Source of the DNA: Spirochaetota bacterium
Lineage (GTDB): Bacteria; Spirochaetota; Spirochaetia; Sphaerochaetales; Sphaerochaetaceae
DNA length: 64,000 nucleotides
Direction of reading: 5' to 3'
NCBI GenBank assembly: GCA_023401595.1
Contig: JAEXDQ010000020.1
Span: 62,001 to 126,000, forward strand
In this document: piece by piece, positions 61,692 through 64,000 of the stretch
Position numbering within the stretch: the first letter of the stretch is position 1
How the letters are laid out: each line of letters starts with the position of its first letter
The notes under the pieces: generated by a model
The model's database searches: none
What the model was told of the DNA's origin: nothing
What the model saw: only the letters and a program-made list of their open reading frames with translations
Program-made: the position numbers and the translations under genes

Positions 61692-62909
61692 CTACAGAAA
61701 GAAGCCGGCCGGATCCAACGCGATACCGCCCTGCTCGATTTTAAAGAACAAGGTCGGTTCGGAAAACTCGGTCCCCGTAGTGCCCATGCTCCCGATCGGT
61801 TCACCCTGGCGGACTTGCGCCCCCACCTTGACGCCGACGCTTTCAAGATGTTCGTAGGTCGTCTTATAACCGCCTTCATGGCTGATCTGGACAAAACGTC
61901 CCCTACCCTTCGCGACATATCCCGCGTCGACAACCATACCGGCGGCGGCAGCGTTGACGGCTGTTCCTACGCGTCCCTGGATTCTTATCCCGTCGAGGAC
62001 GACCTTCGTGTTCGTAGCCGGATCCGTCACGGTCTGGCCGTACAGCGCAACGATTCGCCCGGTCGCCGGCTGGATGAACCGGGTGGCAGATATCGTGGGG
62101 GAACTGGTTACGGCGGAGGTGGCGTCTGGAATAAACAGGACCTGACCGACCCTGATGTTCTCACTAGTCAAGCCATTGAGCTCCTGAAGGGTCTTCCAGC
62201 CAAGCGAGGGACTGAACTTGCGGCTGATCGTACTCAGCATGTCGCCTTCCTGCACAACGTACAGCTGTCCGTCCCGATCGGGGATTCGCAATACGCTGCC
62301 CTCGGTAATCGCCGCGACATTCTTGATCTGGTTCACGCTGATGATCGTCTGCGAACGCAGGCCGTAGGTCTCCGCTATGGAGGCGATATCCTCCCCTGCG
62401 GCTACGACATGGTCGGCGTACTGGATTGTTTTCGAGTCTCCCGACGCAACAGGCTTCGTCGCGTCAAGGGATCGGGCGGCCGTACCGCTGACAGCGTCGG
62501 AAGGTCTGGACGGCGTTGCAGCCGCGTCAGCCACGGGAGTTACAGGAGCTGCGGGAGCTACAGGCGGGTTGGCGGCCGAAGGCGCAACATGGACAGGCTC
62601 CGCCGACGAAACGGTCTCGACAGCAGGGGCGACTGGAACGGCAGGAGACGTTTCAGGCGGCCGTACAGGCAGATTTCCAGGATCGACGGAGGACGGTTGA
62701 GCGACGGAGGCTGGAACCGAAGGCGAAGCCGCCACAGTTTCCGCGGGAAAAAGCTTCAACCACAGAAAGACGGCGGCGGCGCATAACAATACGCCGATCA
62801 CTACCACGACGAGGATCAGTCGACGAGATCCGTTTCCATTGTCCCCCCTATGGGGTCTACCGTTCCGGATCGGTCCGGTTGTCATATCATCATAGTTATC
62901 TCTGCCCAT
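61692..62909 (-). CDS. LysM protein with degenerate LytM (M23) domain, NlpD/EnvC-like
   Basis: About 405 residues from ATG 62909. A short basic cytoplasmic end, one membrane helix (about 30-50), a long Pro/Ala/Val/Ser linker (about 52-160), two LysM repeats (about 170-268) and a C-terminal LytM fold. The zinc ligands of active M23 peptidases are not in place: the H-x-x-x-D strand reads LDGIRIQ, and the H-x-H strand reads PTLFFKIE; only the EHLES histidine remains. Such domains in E. coli NlpD and EnvC activate amidases at the septum rather than cutting peptidoglycan. The FtsI-like gene is divergent, 39 bp away. Confidence 0.85.
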   Translation of the reverse strand: MGRDNYDDMTTGPIRNGRPHRGDNGNGSRRLILVVVVIGVLLCAAAVFLWLKLFPAETVAASPSVPASVAQPSSVDPGNLPVRPPETSPAVPVAPAVETVSSAEPVHVAPSAANPPVAPAAPVTPVADAAATPSRPSDAVSGTAARSLDATKPVASGDSKTIQYADHVVAAGEDIASIAETYGLRSQTIISVNQIKNVAAITEGSVLRIPDRDGQLYVVQEGDMLSTISRKFSPSLGWKTLQELNGLTSENIRVGQVLFIPDATSAVTSSPTISATRFIQPATGRIVALYGQTVTDPATNTKVVLDGIRIQGRVGTAVNAAAAGMVVDAGYVAKGRGRFVQISHEGGYKTTYEHLESVGVKVGAQVRQGEPIGSMGTTGTEFSEPTLFFKIEQGGIALDPAGFFL

Positions 62910-62910
62910 C

Positions 62911-62939
62911 TCGACATTACCTTGGCTACATACTAATAT
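62911..62939 (+). promoter_or_regulatory. Promoter immediately before the FtsI-like gene
   Basis: TCGACA (62911-62916), 17-bp spacer, TAATAT (62934-62939). The -10 ends 9 bp before ATG 62949 and no Shine-Dalgarno is visible, so the transcript may be leaderless. Confidence 0.45.
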
Positions 62940-62948
62940 AAATTCACC

Positions 62949-64000
62949 ATGGTATCCAGTCCAAAACGCCGATTTTATTGTTTCTTCCTCTCCTGCATCA
63001 TCCTGGCGCAGCTCCTGTTGCTCTCCCGGGTCATATATATCGTCATGAGCGAAGACCAGGAACGGAAGGTATACCAGAACCCGGAAATAGCCTCCCAAGT
63101 GGTCAGAGGCACGATCTATGACAGGAACGGACGGATCTTCGCCATGGAGACGCCCTATTGGTCCTGTGCGTTCTTACTGAAGAACATCCCTGACATGCAG
63201 CTCGCCGCCGAGCTGGTATCGCCGTATACGGGCCTGACGCCGCAGCAGGTCCTTTCCATCTGCGAGAACTACTCGACCTATGCGTTGGTCCAGCGCAGGC
63301 TTGACGACGACCAGGTGGAACCGTTGCGGCAGGCTGTACGGAAAGCGAAGCTTGGAGATGGGATCATCATTGAGAAAAAATATGGAAGAAGCTACCCCGC
63401 GTCGTTCCACGGAGTGCAGACCATCGGCTTCACCAATGTCGACAACCGCGGAATCGAAGGAATAGAGCTTGCCTACGAGCAGGAGCTGTCGCCCTATCCG
63501 CGTCTGGGAGAAGAAGTCTCATACGGCGCGGACATCTATCTTACGCTCGACCTGGATATCCAGTACCTGCTGGACCTGCAGGTGCAGCAGACGGCAGACC
63601 AACACAATCCCGACTATATCATGGCAGTCGTCATGGACGCGAACAACGGCGATATCCTCGCCTCTTCCTCCTATCCATGGTACGACCCCGGCAGATACAA
63701 CCTTTCCGACGCCGAACAACGGCAGAACAGGCTTCTCAGCTATATGTATGAACCGGGTTCCGTCTTCAAGATATATTCCCTGGCGGCCTGCATGGAGGCC
63801 GGTCAAGCCGATTTCGACGAACCGTTCCACTGTGACGGCAGCTATACCTTTCCGTTGCCGGGCGGACAGACGGTGACGATCAACTGCGTCTCGCCCCATG
63901 GGGACGTCGACAGGGCCGGCATGGTGAAGCATTCCTGCAACGGGGCGATCGTACACTGGGCGTTACAGACGGACGACCAGCGTTTCTACGACCTGCTCAG
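62949..64000 (+). CDS. FtsI/PBP2-type class B penicillin-binding protein, 5' part
   Basis: The first 350 codons of a transpeptidase; it runs off the window. One N-terminal membrane helix (about 10-32), the class B start motif RGTIYDRNGRIFA, a pedestal region, and the penicillin-binding domain with EPGSVFKIYS (active Ser271 and Lys274 of S-x-x-K) and HSCNGA (Ser329-Cys-Asn331, the S-x-N motif). The K-T-G motif lies beyond the end. It cross-links septal or elongation peptidoglycan. The divergent LysM/LytM protein supports a division role. Confidence 0.9.
   Translation, partial: MVSSPKRRFYCFFLSCIILAQLLLLSRVIYIVMSEDQERKVYQNPEIASQVVRGTIYDRNGRIFAMETPYWSCAFLLKNIPDMQLAAELVSPYTGLTPQQVLSICENYSTYALVQRRLDDDQVEPLRQAVRKAKLGDGIIIEKKYGRSYPASFHGVQTIGFTNVDNRGIEGIELAYEQELSPYPRLGEEVSYGADIYLTLDLDIQYLLDLQVQQTADQHNPDYIMAVVMDANNGDILASSSYPWYDPGRYNLSDAEQRQNRLLSYMYEPGSVFKIYSLAACMEAGQADFDEPFHCDGSYTFPLPGGQTVTINCVSPHGDVDRAGMVKHSCNGAIVHWALQTDDQRFYDLL

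Noticed and set aside
1..64000. CRISPR arrays, insertion sequences, prophage genes or rRNA
   Set aside because: No regularly spaced repeats, transposase or phage structural genes, or rRNA-like sequence were seen on reading both strands.

Overview
The window reads as a chromosomal segment of a spirochaete, most likely a free-living or gut member of the Sphaerochaetaceae/Treponemataceae side of the phylum. This is an inference from gene content and order, not from a marker-gene match. It rests on a PUR-alpha-like (DUF3276/BpuR-type) protein, an SMC protein much shorter than usual, an IleRS of the long eukaryote-like type, a rplS-trmD-rimM-khpA-rpsP-ffh block arranged as in treponemes, and lipoproteins with relaxed lipoboxes. 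Coding density is high, base composition is roughly balanced to slightly GC-rich, and most of the window is housekeeping. There is no rRNA, CRISPR array, transposase or prophage. The only wrecked gene seen is a DUF4143-type ATPase fragment near 27.6 kb.

Layout. 0-7.5 kb: the 5' end of an aroB-like gene (minus), then a cysteine desulfurase-thiI pair and a two-gene split version of the large double-activase/DUF2229 protein related to 2-hydroxyacyl-CoA dehydratase activators. 7.5-11 kb: a compact putative sensory locus (a short LuxR-type HTH protein, divergent from a lipoprotein solute-binding protein and a membrane-anchored LuxR-type regulator) with no transporter permease or ATPase. 11-19.7 kb (minus): acyl-CoA synthetase; the ileS-lipoprotein-fmdB-trpS unit; a PPM-type methyltransferase. 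19.8-27.5 kb: a CCA-adding enzyme gene (plus) facing a long minus-strand translation block (ffh, rpsP, khpA, rimM, trmD, rplS, terminator, yraN, unknown, coaD, rpmF, acpP, rnc). 27.8-31.8 kb: smc divergent from rnhB plus a TIGR04076-type gene. 31.8-35.4 kb: three stacked hairpins, a PUR protein, tRNA-Gly and two M29-peptidase paralogues, the first of which has lost metal-ligand histidines. 35.4-43.2 kb: ZIP transporter, coaX, ABC-F ATPase, tRNA-Gln/tRNA-Glu, an EAL protein, apt, tsaD and tRNA-Thr. 43.4-48.8 kb: pyruvate phosphate dikinase, a sigma-70 factor lacking region 1.1, a TPR-like unknown and a solitary groES. 48.9-56.6 kb (minus): murG, cvpA, holB, an NtrB/NtrC-type pair and a DinG/XPD-type helicase, the last five tightly packed. 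57-64 kb: secA, a short-chain dehydrogenase, a voltage-gated-type K+ channel, and a LysM/degenerate LytM protein divergent from the 5' part of an FtsI-like penicillin-binding protein that runs off the window.

The tRNA genes do not encode CCA and a CCA-adding enzyme is present; several tRNA-modification genes (thiI, trmD, tsaD) and sulfur delivery (desulfurase) occur with tRNA genes and two synthetases. The points most worth following are the solute-binding-protein/membrane-LuxR locus, the TrpRS with a Thermotoga-like Fe-S cysteine motif, the hinge-less SMC, the terminator-like UUCG hairpin inside the start of rnc, the degenerate M29 and LytM proteins, and several genes that look leaderless. 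All positional motif statements come from reading the sequence; family assignments are from recognised motifs and were not checked by database search.
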